Both the position numbers and the translations under genes were made by a program. A DNA stretch of 64,000 bases from Punica granatum (lineage: Eukaryota > Streptophyta > Magnoliopsida > Myrtales > Lythraceae). The notes beneath the pieces are model-generated. The model was given only the letters and a program-made list of their open reading frames with translations. It had not been told where the DNA came from and searched no databases. The stretch covers positions 1 to 64,000 of the forward strand of contig NW_022204038.1 in the NCBI RefSeq assembly GCF_007655135.1. The letters run 5' to 3'. Positions 25,573 to 35,431 of this stretch are shown in pieces (positions within the stretch are counted from its first letter, which is position 1; every line of letters begins with the position of its first letter).

Positions 25573-26100
25573 AAAATAAAATATAAACACCAATTTTAAA
25601 ATAATAATAATAATAATAATAATAAAATTTAAAATTAATGAAATATTAATTGGAAAAAGCAAAATATCTTTTTAATGAAAAATAAGTAATAATGAACTAT
25701 TAAAATGATGAAATCTTCTTCAAAATCTTACCAAGATAATATATTATAAAATCAAAACGACCTTTTATGATTTTTGTAAGTAGAGATGAATTTACTGGTG
25801 ATTAAAAATATAACAAATTTTAAGAAAATTATTATAAATGACTTATTATATATATGTATCCATCCAGATACATAAAGTAAAAGACGACTTGCAAGAGCAA
25901 CAATTGTGCATTAATTAATACAATCCAAAAATAAAAAGTAAAAACCAATTTTAAATAATGATAATAATAATAAAATTTTAAATTAATGAAATCTTAATTA
26001 GAAAAAGCACAATATCTTTTTAATAAAAAATAAGTAATAATGGAACTATTAAAATGATGAAATCTTTAAAATTTTACCAAGATATATAATCTAAAAATCA
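25573..26100 (+). repeat. Imperfect tandem repeat of about 345 bp
   Basis: The series CAATTTTAAAATAATAATAA, AAATTAATGAAAT, GAAAAAGCAAAATATCTTTT, AATAAGTAATAATG and TTAAAATGATGAAATC occurs from about 25573 and again from about 25925. It includes (TAA)n near 25600-25625. Confidence 0.65.
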
Positions 26101-26919
26101 AAATATATGAATAAAATTGTGTTGAACACTTTCAGTTTTATTAGATTTATAATGTGTTCTATACATAATTTTGACGATCATGTCAAATTATTGATTGAAT
26201 TAATAACTCAAAAAACTAGTGTAATGTTTTAGCATGATATAGGTAAAAGAAATAAAAGAAAAATAAACATACAACACACGGATAGTATACTATATATATA
26301 CGTATTCGAACATATTTCTATCAATACAGTATTATTTCTGATTTCTATTTTTCTATGTCCGAATCTTGTTTTGGTTCTCGTCTCTCTCACACACAAGCTC
26401 ACCCTTTTCTTTTCTCCCTCTCACACGGTCTGACCGGATCGATAGTTCAAGTTTTTGAGAAATGATTGTCTGCGATTCTTGTGGTCTTCAAAGCTTCTTT
26501 AACTAATTTCTGATAATTCTTTCACTTCCGGTCACCTAAAAGGCCAAAACTCTTCTAGAAAACTGATCCAAGCTAAACGGAAATCAAGATATTTTGGAAG
26601 GAAAAAAAAAAAAAGAGCTGCCTACACCGACTCATTTTCACCCCCTACGAATGGGGTCACTGATGATCTTTATTGTCACTGCCTACCTCTTTACAATTTC
26701 GTTGTTCGATTTTTTTCTTTTCTTTTTTTTTTTTATAAATTTTTTAAAGAAAAATTGGTGGTAGAGGCCTCACCAGAGGTTACCACAGCCACTATGCGGT
26801 CACCGGTGACCATTGAAGTCGCCGATAACTCCATTGAGGGTTTGGTGACTGCCAGGGAGGCCACCACTCCTGGTCCCCCTCTTCCTTAGGTTTTAATTTT
26901 TTTAAATTTTTTTAAATTA
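26101..26919. other. Gene-free stretch
   Basis: A GC-richer part at 26760-26885 (CTCACCAGAGG, GTCACCGGTGACC) has stops in all useful frames and resembles decayed repeat DNA. Nothing else identifiable. Confidence 0.5.
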
Positions 26920-27416
26920 TTAATCACGTAAAAAAGCATGACATTTATTAAAATTTTTTTATTCTAGTACAACTTTTCGAAAATAGTATAAAAATGTATG
27001 ACATTTCGTTTTAATTTCAAATGTAGCGCACGACCTTTTGTTTGTCTCAAATCTAGCACGCTGTTAAATTTTTCGTCAATTTTAATGGTAGTGGCTGACT
27101 AGGTATTAACGGTGCCACGTATCGTAACATTATTCAATAAGTGAAAATATGTGGAATTAAATAAAAATATGTGGGGTCCACTTATCGTGCTAGATTTGAG
27201 ACTAAAACAAAAGGTCGTGCGCTAGATTTTAGACTAAAACAAAAGGTCGTGCCTTTCTATACTATTTCTAAAAGGTCGTACTAGAATTGAGAATTCAAGC
27301 AGAAATCGTGCTAAATTTGAGACTAAAACGAAAGGTCGTGCCTTTCTATGTAATTTCCCAATAGTCGTGCTAGAATTGGGAATTCGAGTAAAAGACGTGC
27401 CTTTATATGTGATTAA
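26920..27416. mobile_element. MULE-type MITE with long inverted arms
   Basis: Left TTAATCACGTAAAAAAGCATG pairs with right GTGATTAA preceded by a GACGTGCC-type block. Both arms carry TCGTGCTAGAATTG and AAAGGTCGTGC motifs in opposite orientation. Flanks share ATTTTTTTAAA, a possible target duplication, but the sequence is low-complexity. Same family as 31204-31593: both contain a central GTGGCACCGTTAAT-type block and AATATGTGGAATTAAATAA. No coding capacity. Confidence 0.65.
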
Positions 27417-27765
27417 CATTTTTTTAAAATTTTAGTTGTAACCTATTTTTATTAATAAATTGGCCTTTGACCCATTTGTTGGGGCTTCCATGTGCCATGT
27501 GGTACCATTAAATGCCGCATAAGCTAAACCCATCAAAATAGAATGAATAATTGATGTAGTATTAGACGCGCCACAAGATCCATAGATCGTGCATTTCTGT
27601 GCGATATTTCAAACGTTATGTTATAATTAGAAAATTAAGCACAAGTCGTGGTTTTTTCGGTTGTTATTCCAATTACTTTTTATAATACCAAAATAAATAA
27701 ATAAGACACTCTCTTTTCTCTCCTCCCCCCTCCTTTGCCCAAACACTCTCTCCTTGGTCTCAACC
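27417..27765. other. Gene-free stretch between MITE and hAT element
   Basis: AT-rich, with further loose GTCGTG phrases resembling the adjacent MITE family at 27585-27650. Pyrimidine-rich from about 27710 (CTCTCTTTTCTCTCC). No gene seen. Confidence 0.5.
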
Positions 27766-27773
27766 CTTATTAG

Positions 27774-28883
27774 TAGGGGTGATCGGTTCCGGATACTTTT
27801 TTTTTACGATACACGGACCCTAACCTGTAAAGGATATGTTCTAAGATTTTGGAACCGGACCCTACCATGTTAATCTTGGAATCGGAACCTACCTGGAACT
27901 TGTATTATACCACAGATTCCGAGTATTTTGTTGGAACCTATAAATTTTTTTTGTCTCGGTAAATAAAAAAAATATTTCATTTATAATCAGTAATCACACA
28001 AATAAAGCGCTATTTGTTTCCGTAAAAAAACACTTTGCCACAAACAAGTAGAAGCCGCCATAAGAGTAGAGTATTGAACTTTTTTCTGTAATAATATATG
28101 AACCTTTAGGATTTACGTACTCTTTGATATGCAACGAGTTTGATGGAATCAGTATATGAATCATTCATGGACGAAGATGGGCTCCTGAGTAATCCGACCC
28201 TATATCTAACCAAGACCCGATTCCTTTGTTGGGTTCTCCACCAGCCGTTGCACCATGACGTCGGAAAACAAAGGCAATAAAAAAAAGAAACTTTACCTTG
28301 GCGGAGAGTAGAAGACAGAGGGGAGTCTCTAGAGAGTTGGAGACGAAAACAGAGAGCGAGAGAGAGAGAGAGAGCAGATGGAGATTGGAGAGTTAGAGAT
28401 GGCTGGGTTGAGAGAAATCGAAAAAGGAAATGGAGATTACTCAGATTAGAGAAGTGACAGAGAGAAGAGGAAGGAGACTGGAGATTTAAGTTTACATTTT
28501 TCCCTGTTTCACCCGAATTGTGAAATTTTGAGAGGGGCTTCATGCTGTTAGAAGATCTCTCCCCAAAATATAGAGAAATCCTTGCTTTTGCCTTATTCTG
28601 CTTTTCGCATTCAGTAACTTTACTCTTTTTTTTTCCTTTTATTTAGTAAGTATCATCCAGTTTCGGGTATCGGTTTCGATTCCAGTTCTGAGTACCATGT
28701 AGATAGGAATCGGAAGCGGAAGCGATTTTCACCATTTCCTTATTTTAATACCCGGACCCCACCTTATTTTCAATACGAGCTACTCGGACCATACCCTATT
28801 TTCAATACGAGCTACTCGGACCCTATTATGACGTGTAGGTTTCGACCGATTTCGAATATACCCGGTATCTTTGCACACCTCTA
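27774..28883. mobile_element. hAT-like family member 1, target duplication CTTATTAG
   Basis: Begins TAGGGGTGATCGGTTCCGG and ends GCACACCTCTA. The 8-bp duplication CTTATTAG flanks it exactly (27766-27773 and 28884-28891). Subterminal zones hold repeated ACCCGGACCCTACC and GGAACCGGAACC motifs in both orientations, as expected for transposase binding sites. Length 1110 bases. The frame at 28106-28543 has no transposase features, so the element is non-autonomous. Confidence 0.88.
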
Positions 28884-28891
28884 CTTATTAG

Positions 28892-29931
28892 AGCATTTCC
28901 GTCTCTTTTGCCTAGACCCTGATCTGAACCCTCTCTCTTTTTTCCCTCTTATTTGTTGTTTCTTTAAATTTATTTCGACATAATCTGGCGTGAAGGAGCC
29001 TCTACCGGCGAACCCGCCACTCTACTGAGATTATTGGCAGGGTCTGAACCTGTCGGCGGTGGGACTGTCCATAAGGCAGTCACTCCCCGACCAAAGAGAT
29101 CTATATAGGAGAACTAATGTTGACTCGAGAGACATGGGTCTGGTCGGAGGGGCGCCCCTACCTACCTTGACTAATTTCAAATACCCAAGATCTTTGAGAG
29201 AACTTGTCTTCCACTATATCCGAAGGTTGGGGAACTAGTCTTTAAGAATTTAACCAATAAATTTTTTATCACGAAGATAATAATTATTTATTTACCTAAA
29301 TTTGGATGCAGGAAAACATCTTTCTATAGAAATAGATATATTTATCAAGTAAAATTTGAGGGAATTAATAACATTTTTCTTGTAAACTTTTCTTTGGGTG
29401 AATACTTGTAAATTTTTTTAAAGTAAAATCAATAGCAAGGAAACAGATTGATCAGTTATTGATGAGACATCCCAGGTCGGAACTTGCACCTCGATTTTAA
29501 GCTAGGCCTTGATAAGAGAATGATGTGAATTTTAATTTAGTCTCTGAATGAAACCCAATTGAGATTGGCCCTTTTTGGCCCAATTATATTCCATTGATAT
29601 TTTTTTATTTTTCGGTTACAATATTCCATTGGTATTTTGTGATCAAGGGAGAGACATGGAGCAACGAGACAATGGAAGGGAATGTAAAGGACCACGGGAA
29701 GACTGTCGATGGGATAAAGGGCATGGATTTCTCTTATGCCAGTGATAATCAACGGGTAGGCGTGGGGAGGCCGCATTAATTATTTCATACATTGTTGTAC
29801 AACAACTGAAACAATTTGCGGGGAAACTCCTAACGTTAATAACATCATTTTGCAATCCTAGGATTTTATTTTATTTATTATTTTTTCGGTAGAATAGTCC
29901 TAGGAATTATGGACCGTCCTAGTCCGAATAG
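28892..29931. other. 3' flank of GDSL copy B
   Basis: From about 29200 the sequence follows the 3' flank of copy A (4945-5778): GAACTTGTCTTC, TCACGAAGATA, GGATGCAGGAAAACATC, GGCCTTGATAAGA and ATGGATTTCTCTTATGC appear in order. This shows the A/B duplication included about 0.8 kb downstream of the gene. AATAAA-like signals on the minus strand near 29872-29885 may serve copy B. Confidence 0.6.
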
Positions 29932-32491
29932 CTAAGGCATTTCGAACAGCGCCTTTGCATTGCGGGGCCACACAACTTCGAGAGATCCATTCCAGAAGAG
30001 GGAAGAGAGGTAGTTGTTGGCGCTCTCAGTCGGGTGAGCCGCGTCGAACCACACGTACTGACTCGGGTCACTGCAAAGGTTGTAACCTGTCTCGTTGTCC
30101 CCACATGTGAACTCCCCGTTGAAGTTCCCGCTTCCACAGCATGCTCTCTGCCCTTCCGTGAAGCCTTGGCAATGTGAAGAAAGCCAAAATAAGAGTTATT
30201 CGATCGATATATTGCTGGCACAGCTAAAGTATCAATAGCATTCAGGAACATGACAATGGACATCATGTATATGTACATGTATCTGTACAATATAATGATA
30301 AGTATGTGAAATATTACCAAAGTTTGACGGATACTTGCTCATCTCTAAAAGGGCGGAGTAGTAATCAAACACAGCACATTTGAAGCCGGGCAACGTATCC
30401 TCTAGCTCCCAGAGGACAATCGACAGTCTTTTGTTGTGCATCTTGGCGAGAATCGTGACATTGGCAATGCACTCAGATCCCGAGATCCACCTGCTCAGCG
30501 GCATGCAACCCAGCGGCCCCACCGTCTGGAAAAGGAATTTCCTTCCGCCCATCTCGTAAACTTTCTGCAAAGCCAGTCACCAGATCATGTAAATGATAAA
30601 TATACTACATAGAGCCCTTGATATGATGGAAGAGACCATGATATATAGCACAATTCCTATATGTCTTCGATAGCATGCATGAGTCCTTGTACAAAATAAT
30701 TAATAGTGGCTCAGTAATGGGTTCGGGATCTAGGTCTAGAACTTCAGAGCAGTTAGTTGCAAGAGCAAGTACCGGATCGGGAATGCATCCTTCTTACCTT
30801 GACCACTGAGGTGATATTGCCGAGCACTGCCTTCACATACTGTTTCCTGTAAGAGGACGCGAGCGCCACTCGAGTGCCATTTTCTGGGAGTGGTGGCATG
30901 CCAACGTTCATGTAATCGTTCCCTCCTATGCTGAAGAAGTAGACGGCCTTAGAAAGCAACTCTTGGGCGGCCTCTGGCTCCAGCTTGTTATTCATTTCTT
31001 CGAAGTAGCTCAGTTGCAGCTTCAGGTGTATCTGTTAGTTAATTAACTGACATCGCATCAGAACGAGAATGTTGCAATACGATTTCGGTCTATTAAGCTG
31101 TAATCACTGCTGCGCAGTCAGTTGAATTCGTGTTTCTTTTTTTGGAGGAAATCAGCCGTAGGCTTCCAATATTCCGGCCTTCTAGGAACAGTAATAACAG
31201 GAAGGGTTAATGACCTATATTGACATTTCGTTTTAGTCTCAAATCTAGCATGACCTTTACTTGAATTCCCAATTCTAGTACGACCTTTCGAAAATAGTAT
31301 AGAAATGCATGACCTTTCGTTTTAGTGTAAAATCTTGCACGACTTTTCGTTTTAATATTAACTCTAGCACGATAAGTGAACTCCACATATTTTTATTTAA
31401 TTCCACATATTTCCACTTATCGAATAATGTTACGACATGTGGCACCGTTAATGCATAGAAATTGAAGGAAAATTTAATGGTGTGTTAAATTTGAGACTAA
31501 AACAAAATGTCATACTTTTTTATACCATTTTCGAAAGGTCGTGCTAGAATTGGAAATTCAATTAAAGGTCGTATATTTTTATGTGATTAACCCTAACTGG
31601 AAACCTTCACGATATGATCATGGGCCTCGTACAGCCAAAAGGCCGAATCATTAGCTCATCTCACTGACCTGAGACCATTAACCCATGACATCGACCCATA
31701 AAATGGAAAAATCAGGAGTAAATCTCGAATTGTTAATAGTACAATCTACAAGTAAACCTTCGATTTTTAATTAGCAAAGAAGTCTACCGTTTTGGGGTTT
31801 GTTTCAGGGAATACCCCAGCTCCAGCGGACGCGAAATTCGCTCCATCTGTGTAATTGTTGAACTCGGGCTCCAAGTACGGTTCGATCAATGTCAGATTCG
31901 CATACTGCGCTGCAAAAACGCCAAAATCCGATCATAAATATCGTCCACATTCGCATATTTGTAACCTAATAAAATGTGGCAATGGGCAACCAAGATCTGC
32001 CCCTGTTCCGTTGTAATTCGGCAAGATTTCCGGATTCTCTGTTTGCATGCACATTCCTTTTCAGGAATACTACGTACAAACCTTGGTTTCCCAAATTTTC
32101 AACTGCACTTTTAGCATACAAATACATGACCGCTCTCTGGAAAACAAGAGACGGAGACTGATCTCATCTGAAGAGAAAACACTCCTGATTCGATACGTAG
32201 TGCAAAAACAGGCTTGAAAACACAAAAATCATTGGGTTCGTGGGAAAGGCTGTTACCTAAAAAGTCAGGTATTATTCGGCCGTCGCAGGATCTCCCGCTT
32301 GGGTAGTGGAAGTAGGTCTCGCCATAGGGCATGCGGGGCTTGGGTTGGTCACTGAGGGGATAGTATTGGTTGTTCCCGGCATCTAGGACTGAGTCCCCAA
32401 AGATAAAGAATGGCGTGTGACATTGCCCTCGAATGACAAGGACCGCCCATAAGGTGAGAAATGTCCCGATCACTGGGCTCGATCTTTCCAT
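29932..32491 (-). CDS. GDSL-type esterase/lipase, copy B (five exons, 356 aa)
   Basis: Intact paralogue of copy A, predicted secreted lipid or acyl-ester hydrolase. Exons: 32257-32491, 31788-31909, 30798-31031, 30318-30564 and 29932-30164, with the same phases as copy A; exon 4 is one codon shorter. Residues 1-24 are the signal peptide (GTFLTLWAVLVI). Block I FFIFGDSVLDAGNN gives Ser34, block III GGNDY gives Asn161, block V WFDAAHPTE gives Asp320 and His323. The frame continues open upstream of 32491 through an AT repeat, but the Met at 32491 is chosen because the signal peptide follows at once and it aligns with copy A. Divergence is concentrated in exons 3 and 4 (for example PPLPENGTR replaces PKPGEV). 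Intron 2 carries a 390-bp MULE-type MITE. Confidence 0.92.
31204..31593. mobile_element. MULE-type MITE in intron 2 of GDSL copy B
   Basis: Starts GGGTTAAT and ends ATTAACCC, with inverted arms of about 150 bases sharing ACGACCTTT, AATTCCCAATTCTAG and TTTCGAAAAT blocks. Flanks TAACAGGAA (31195-31203) and TAACTGGAA (31594-31602) form a 9-bp target duplication with one mismatch, the Mutator size. The same intron in copies A and C lacks it (AACAGGAAACC in C). A transcript of this intron could fold into a long hairpin. Confidence 0.82.
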
Positions 32492-32578
32492 CGGACGACG
32501 AGCTGAAGAAGCTTCAGAGGGACGAGTTACTGTAACTGAGTTTTGATCTTTGCTTACAGGAAAATGGGACTGTTGAGA

Positions 32579-32588
32579 CCTTTTATAG
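32579..32588 (-). promoter_or_regulatory. TATA box of GDSL copy B
   Basis: Minus strand CTATAAAAGG about 90 bases upstream of the start codon, at the same relative position as in copy A. Confidence 0.7.
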
Positions 32589-32625
32589 GAGCCAGCAAGC
32601 ATTAAAGGTTCCATATAATCTATAT

Positions 32626-32626
32626 A

Positions 32627-32658
<32 letters not shown>
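32626..32658. repeat. (AT)n microsatellite upstream of copy B
   Basis: Alternating AT run just upstream of the conserved promoter segment of copy B. Confidence 0.85.
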
Positions 32659-32659
<1 letters not shown>

Positions 32660-33783
32660 CATATCAGCACTTCATTTCGGTCCACCAGCTTCACAAGGGC
32701 AAAATCGTCATTTTTATCATCCATCAGAGGAAAATATTTTCAGCTAATCGCTCAAACACGCACAACTCTTAAAAATGAGGAATTTTCATAATTTAATACT
32801 AATTTTATGATTTTTTAAGAAAATAATACTATTTGGGACTTCTTTAGATTTCGAGCACGTCAGAGTCAATTTTCATAATTCGGGACTAAATTAAGGCTGA
32901 AAAATATTTTATTGATCCATAAATTTTTCTGAATACAATGCCAGCATTCAATTACAAAGTCGAAAATTTTAGTCTTTACGTGCGTCAAATTTGAATTTTT
33001 ATAAAAAAAAGAAGAAGAAAGGACCAAGGGGTCAGAGTCGATCAGAGCCGGTCTGACAGACTGCTGCCCACATTTAAAAAAAAAAAAAGGCAACTGTCAG
33101 TTTTGACCGTTTCCCCTCCTCCTGCCCCCATTTTTTTTTGTCTTTTTCTCCCCCTTCTTTCTTCTCCTCTTCTTCTCTCTCCTTCTCCTCCCTTTCTTCT
33201 TCTTCCAACAGACCCGAAAACAACAGAGAAAGAAAAGGAGGGAAACCCTAATGCACGGGAAGGAAAAAAAAGAAAACCCTAACGACACACATTCGGAAAC
33301 CCTAGCCGCAACGACCTTCCCTCGAAAAAAAAACCCTAAGCTCTTCTCTCCCTTTCAGTTGGGACTCTCTCCCTCGGATCCGAAAAAAAAAAAACCACAG
33401 CTCCTTGACAATGGACCGACTCCCTCAGCTCCCTCTCAACCAAAAAATTCCCTTAGCTCCCTCATTCATGGATCCCGGAACCCCCAGCTCACTCATTCTC
33501 CTTCTCACAAAAAAAAAAACCTAGCTTCCCCACAGTTCATCCTCACCTCAGATGAAAGGAACCTCAGCCGGCCCTCCTCCCGTAACCCGAAACCCTAACG
33601 ACACCCCTAAGCTCATCTCTCATTCTCCCGGCTCGGAAACCCTCAGCTCGCCCATACCTACATTCGGCCTCCCTCAGTTCGTTGCTACTATCCATTCCGC
33701 CGTGCCACCACTGCCCCGATATTTCTTTCAATGCTCGAGCTTCTCTTTGCTCCTTGGGTTGCCGTGCTTTTCTCATCGAGTTT
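32660..33783. other. Gene-free stretch with pyrimidine tract and AAACCCTA motifs
   Basis: 33110-33210 is almost pure C/T (TTCTTCTCCTC-type). After it come at least five AAACCCTA or close telo-box motifs (about 33243, 33273, 33297, 33330, 33589). These arrangements are common in 5' leaders of plant housekeeping genes. The open frames at 33251-33598 and 33552-33956 are lysine/proline/serine-biased by composition and show no domain, so a real gene is doubtful. The stretch directly abuts the left edge of duplication copy 2. Confidence 0.45.
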
Positions 33784-34190
33784 CAATTGAGTTCAACCAA
33801 GCCAAGCCCTCAACATTCACGATAGCTGGCAGCATGGTGGTGCCACCACTAAGGGCGACCGTGATAATAGGAAGTTGCAAGAGGGCCATGGATTCGAGGG
33901 TGAAGGGGGTAGCATTAGGGTTTCATGGGAAGAAGATGAAGAATCTGGTTAACTAACCAAGTTTGACGAGTTTGGCCAATGCGGTGCGGCCATGTGGCCT
34001 TCATTAGCCATGCAAGTAATATTAATGGTCACGTCAGCAAATTTGAACGAGCATTTAACATTTTGATAGATGTTGAAATAGAGCAAAACCTTGTGAATTT
34101 ACAAGTCAAAATTTAAAAAATTAGTAGATTTAGGATTTGTTGCAAACTATGTGATTATTTTTAGGATCATGCCCATTTTTAAGGGAAAAT
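33784..34190. mobile_element. Right half of the MULE at 172-1330
   Basis: Carries the interior from CAATTGAG and the right inverted arm, including ACAAGGTTTTGC-type and TCACATAGTT blocks on the minus strand. No matching left arm was found between 32600 and 33784, so the element is truncated at the duplication edge. Confidence 0.6.
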
Positions 34191-35431
34191 TACACAATAG
34201 ACCCTAACGTTTACATATTATCTTAATTTTATCATAATGTCGATTATTTTTTCCTGAGGTATTATAGCATTAATGGTTAGGTTTCAAATCTATCCTGCTG
34301 TAAAAGTTCATTCCATTTTTTACGGAAATGCTGACGTGACGATTAATTGATTGACGGCGTTGACGTGGAGAGTGAGTGAGTTCCGATATAAAGGGAAAAA
34401 TTACACTATGAATTTGAACCTTTTTGTTATTTCTCAATTTTATCATAACATTTTGATGTTTTCTCAATTTTATCCAAACATTTTGATAGTTTCTCAGTTT
34501 TATCTCAATCTTTTATTGTTTTCTCTATATTATCCCAAGAGATGGCGCAAGCCTTCGCCTAATAATCAAGAGGTTTCAAGTTCGATACTTATTGTGTGAT
34601 TACTTGTGCCTCTTTATTAGCTATTTATGATTTATATTTCTTTGTATTAAGTCCACAGGCCTCCATTGGATTGAAAAGGAAAAAAATTCTTCGTTAATTA
34701 TTTTTTTAGTTATAAAGAGGGACATGAGCCTAATAAATAAATGAGAAAAGAGAAATGAATGAGAAATATAGGTTTTAAACGGGAGCATATGCTGTTATAT
34801 TACATTGATTCGGCAATAATCCCCGAAAATACCCATACGATTACTAACATACCCCACCTGTGATTATTATAAGAGCTTGCTGTACAATTTTCACTCCGAC
34901 TCATAAGCAAACACTGACTCATAAACGACAAGTTGCGATATCAACAATATGCATGTGGAAGTTGTGGCATCATAGCCGAAATCCCGGGACAATATATATT
35001 GAATTCACATTGGCAAAGTGAATTATGACATATATCATCGTACATATCATTTCGAATTTATAGTTTAGAGCTATTCAGCCTTTGCTTGACTAATAACTTC
35101 TCTTACGTGAATACCCTATGAATTCATGAGAAAAATAACTTCCGTCAAAAACAGTATAAGTGCTTTCATATGTAGGGTATTCTCTTGCAAGACTTTAGTA
35201 GGCATAAAGAGTACCATGGATTTCTCTTATGCGTGGTAATCAACGGGGGATGCACGGGGAACATTTCATACAATATAACGTCGTAGAACAACAGAAACGG
35301 TTTAATTACGCACCAAGGTAAATCCTAGGAATTATTTTTGCGGTAGTAACATCATATTTTATAGTCCTAGGAATTTATTTGTTTTTCGGTAGAATACTCC
35401 CAGGAATTAAAGAGTCCTAGTCCGGATAAGG

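Noticed and set aside
28106..28543. 145-aa minus-strand frame
   Set aside because: Lies wholly inside a non-autonomous hAT element; Ser/Leu bias comes from a GA-rich run, no transposase motif.
32492..32662. In-frame extension upstream of the GDSL copy B start
   Set aside because: It reads through the 5' leader, TATA box and an AT repeat; the signal peptide begins at the Met at 32491 and copy A has no such extension.
33251..33956. Two overlapping frames of 115 and 134 aa
   Set aside because: Lys/Pro/Ser bias follows from poly-A and CCCT runs; no domain, no splice support, not matched in copy 1 upstream of 931.
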